This document shows positions 63,384-64,000 of a stretch of 64,000 bases of DNA, piece after piece. Under the pieces are notes generated by a model that was not told the DNA's origin, did not search any database, and saw nothing but the letters and a program-made list of their open reading frames with translations. Position numbers and translations under genes: made by a program. This stretch comes from Candidatus Aminicenantota bacterium (GTDB lineage: Bacteria > Acidobacteriota > Aminicenantia > Aminicenantales > Aminicenantaceae): the NCBI GenBank assembly GCA_020344415.1, contig CP070825.1, positions 2,105,552 to 2,169,551 on the forward strand, in the 5' to 3' direction. Position 1 is the first letter of the stretch; each line of letters opens with the position of its first letter.

Positions 63384-64000
63384 ATGGAAGTAATATTAAT
63401 CACCTTAGCCTTTGTTATATTCATAATCGCAGCAACAGGAATAAAGATTGTCAGACCCTGGGAGAAAGGGTTGATAGAAAGGCTCGGCAAGTATCAGCGA
63501 ACAGCTGACAGCGGGTTAACCATTATCATTCCTTTTTTGGAGCGCTTGAAAAAAGTAGATATGCGAGAGCAGGTGCACGACGTGCCTCCCCAAGCAGTTA
63601 TTACCAAAGATAATGTTGTCGTTGAGGTGGACGCAGTTGTCTATTACGAGGTAACTGACCCGGTGAAAGTTACTTATAATGTTGCGAATTTTTATACAGC
63701 TGCGACTAAACTGGCGCAAACCAATTTAAGGAATCTGGTTGGTGATATGGCGCTAGATGAATCACTGACTTCTAGAGAAGTCATAAACACTCAATTACGC
63801 CAGATTCTCGATGATGCCACCGATAAGTGGGGCGTAAGGGTCACGCGCGTTGAGCTGCAGAGGATTGAACCCCCAACAGACGTAACCGACGCCATGCACC
63901 GCCAAATGAAAGCGGAGCGAGATAGGCGTGCCATGATCCTTGAGGCAGAAGGTCAAAAAAAGTCAGCTATTCTCAAAGCTGAAGGACAGGCAGAGGCAAT
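63384..64000 (+). CDS. SPFH/stomatin-like protein, cut by window end
   Basis: The frame from ATG 63384 is open to the last base (205 codons visible). It has an N-terminal membrane helix ([16 protein letters not shown]), the band-7/SPFH domain ([54 protein letters not shown]) and the start of the Ala/Glu-rich coiled coil ([19 protein letters not shown]). It is the usual partner of the NfeD gene ahead. The C-terminus lies outside the window. Confidence 0.93.
   Translation, partial: MEVILITLAFVIFIIAATGIKIVRPWEKGLIERLGKYQRTADSGLTIIIPFLERLKKVDMREQVHDVPPQAVITKDNVVVEVDAVVYYEVTDPVKVTYNVANFYTAATKLAQTNLRNLVGDMALDESLTSREVINTQLRQILDDATDKWGVRVTRVELQRIEPPTDVTDAMHRQMKAERDRRAMILEAEGQKKSAILKAEGQAEA

Overview
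The window looks like one stretch of an A+T-leaning genome (roughly low-to-mid 40s % G+C by eye) from an uncultured, Gram-negative-type anaerobe. The outer membrane is implied by a TolC channel, a TonB-family protein and a CusB lipoprotein. An anaerobic, respiratory life is implied by five multiheme c-type cytochromes, system II (ResB/ResC) cytochrome c maturation, a Rieske/cytochrome b complex and a cobalamin-dependent class II ribonucleotide reductase. The gene set would fit deep-branching sediment or subsurface lineages such as Aminicenantota/Acidobacteriota relatives. That placement is a guess from content; no rRNA, tRNA, CRISPR array, phage or intact insertion sequence is visible.

Layout. 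1-815: left-edge scraps, namely a gene start, an antisense FlgD-like/T9SS-type sorting-domain remnant with its terminator, and an abrupt junction into a cytochrome lacking its N-terminus. 815-12510: the electron-transfer island. It holds a 7-heme cytochrome remnant, resB-resC, an operon of an 18-heme NapC/NirT-like cytochrome, Rieske protein, fused b6/subunit IV and a 9-heme cytochrome, then a tetraheme c554-like protein and an 11-heme cytochrome paired with a di-heme cytochrome b. In total there are 49 heme-attachment motifs. 12541-16403: thiE-thiL-thiM behind a strong promoter, with visibly higher G+C, and a geranylgeranyl-reductase-like flavoprotein. 16540-26561: housekeeping genes (nrdJ, an MTH1187-type thiamine-binding protein, mnmA, carAB, a GNAT protein) and a triple-YHS exported protein.

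26644-37803: a leftward copper-resistance locus. A promoter carrying a CsoR-like operator reads through a PII-like protein, CsoR, a DUF302 protein, a CopA ATPase with an N-terminal YHS domain, a tiny membrane peptide, TolC, CusB and CusA. A separate YHS/heavy-metal-binding protein lies next to it. YHS and HMBD-type Cys/His/Met metal modules recur in nearly every exported part of this locus.

37821-52302: a carbon-catabolism island. Leftward genes with 4-base overlaps encode a type III CoA-transferase and the three subunits of a molybdenum hydroxylase. Rightward genes encode an old-yellow-enzyme/dienoyl-CoA-reductase-like flavoprotein, a ferredoxin, an epimerase-like VOC protein, a split B12-dependent acyl-CoA mutase with an altered glycine-rich loop, and HyuA/HyuB. 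The likely theme is activation to a CoA thioester, hydroxylation or reduction, then B12-dependent carbon-skeleton rearrangement of an unknown organic acid. 52310-64000: secreted and surface proteins (a subtilase, a small exported protein with a long structured leader, a TPR-CHAT membrane protease-like protein, an M28-M19 peptidase fusion, a TonB-like protein with an unknown partner, and NfeD with an SPFH protein cut by the window edge).

Small palindromic repeats recur in the spacers between genes. One family (TCATTGCGAGCGAAG...GCAATCT type) is present at five loci and supplies the stop codon of tolC; an associated hairpin unit supplies the stop of hyuA. A 212-bp element with terminal inverted repeats sits between the two divergent halves of the catabolic island.
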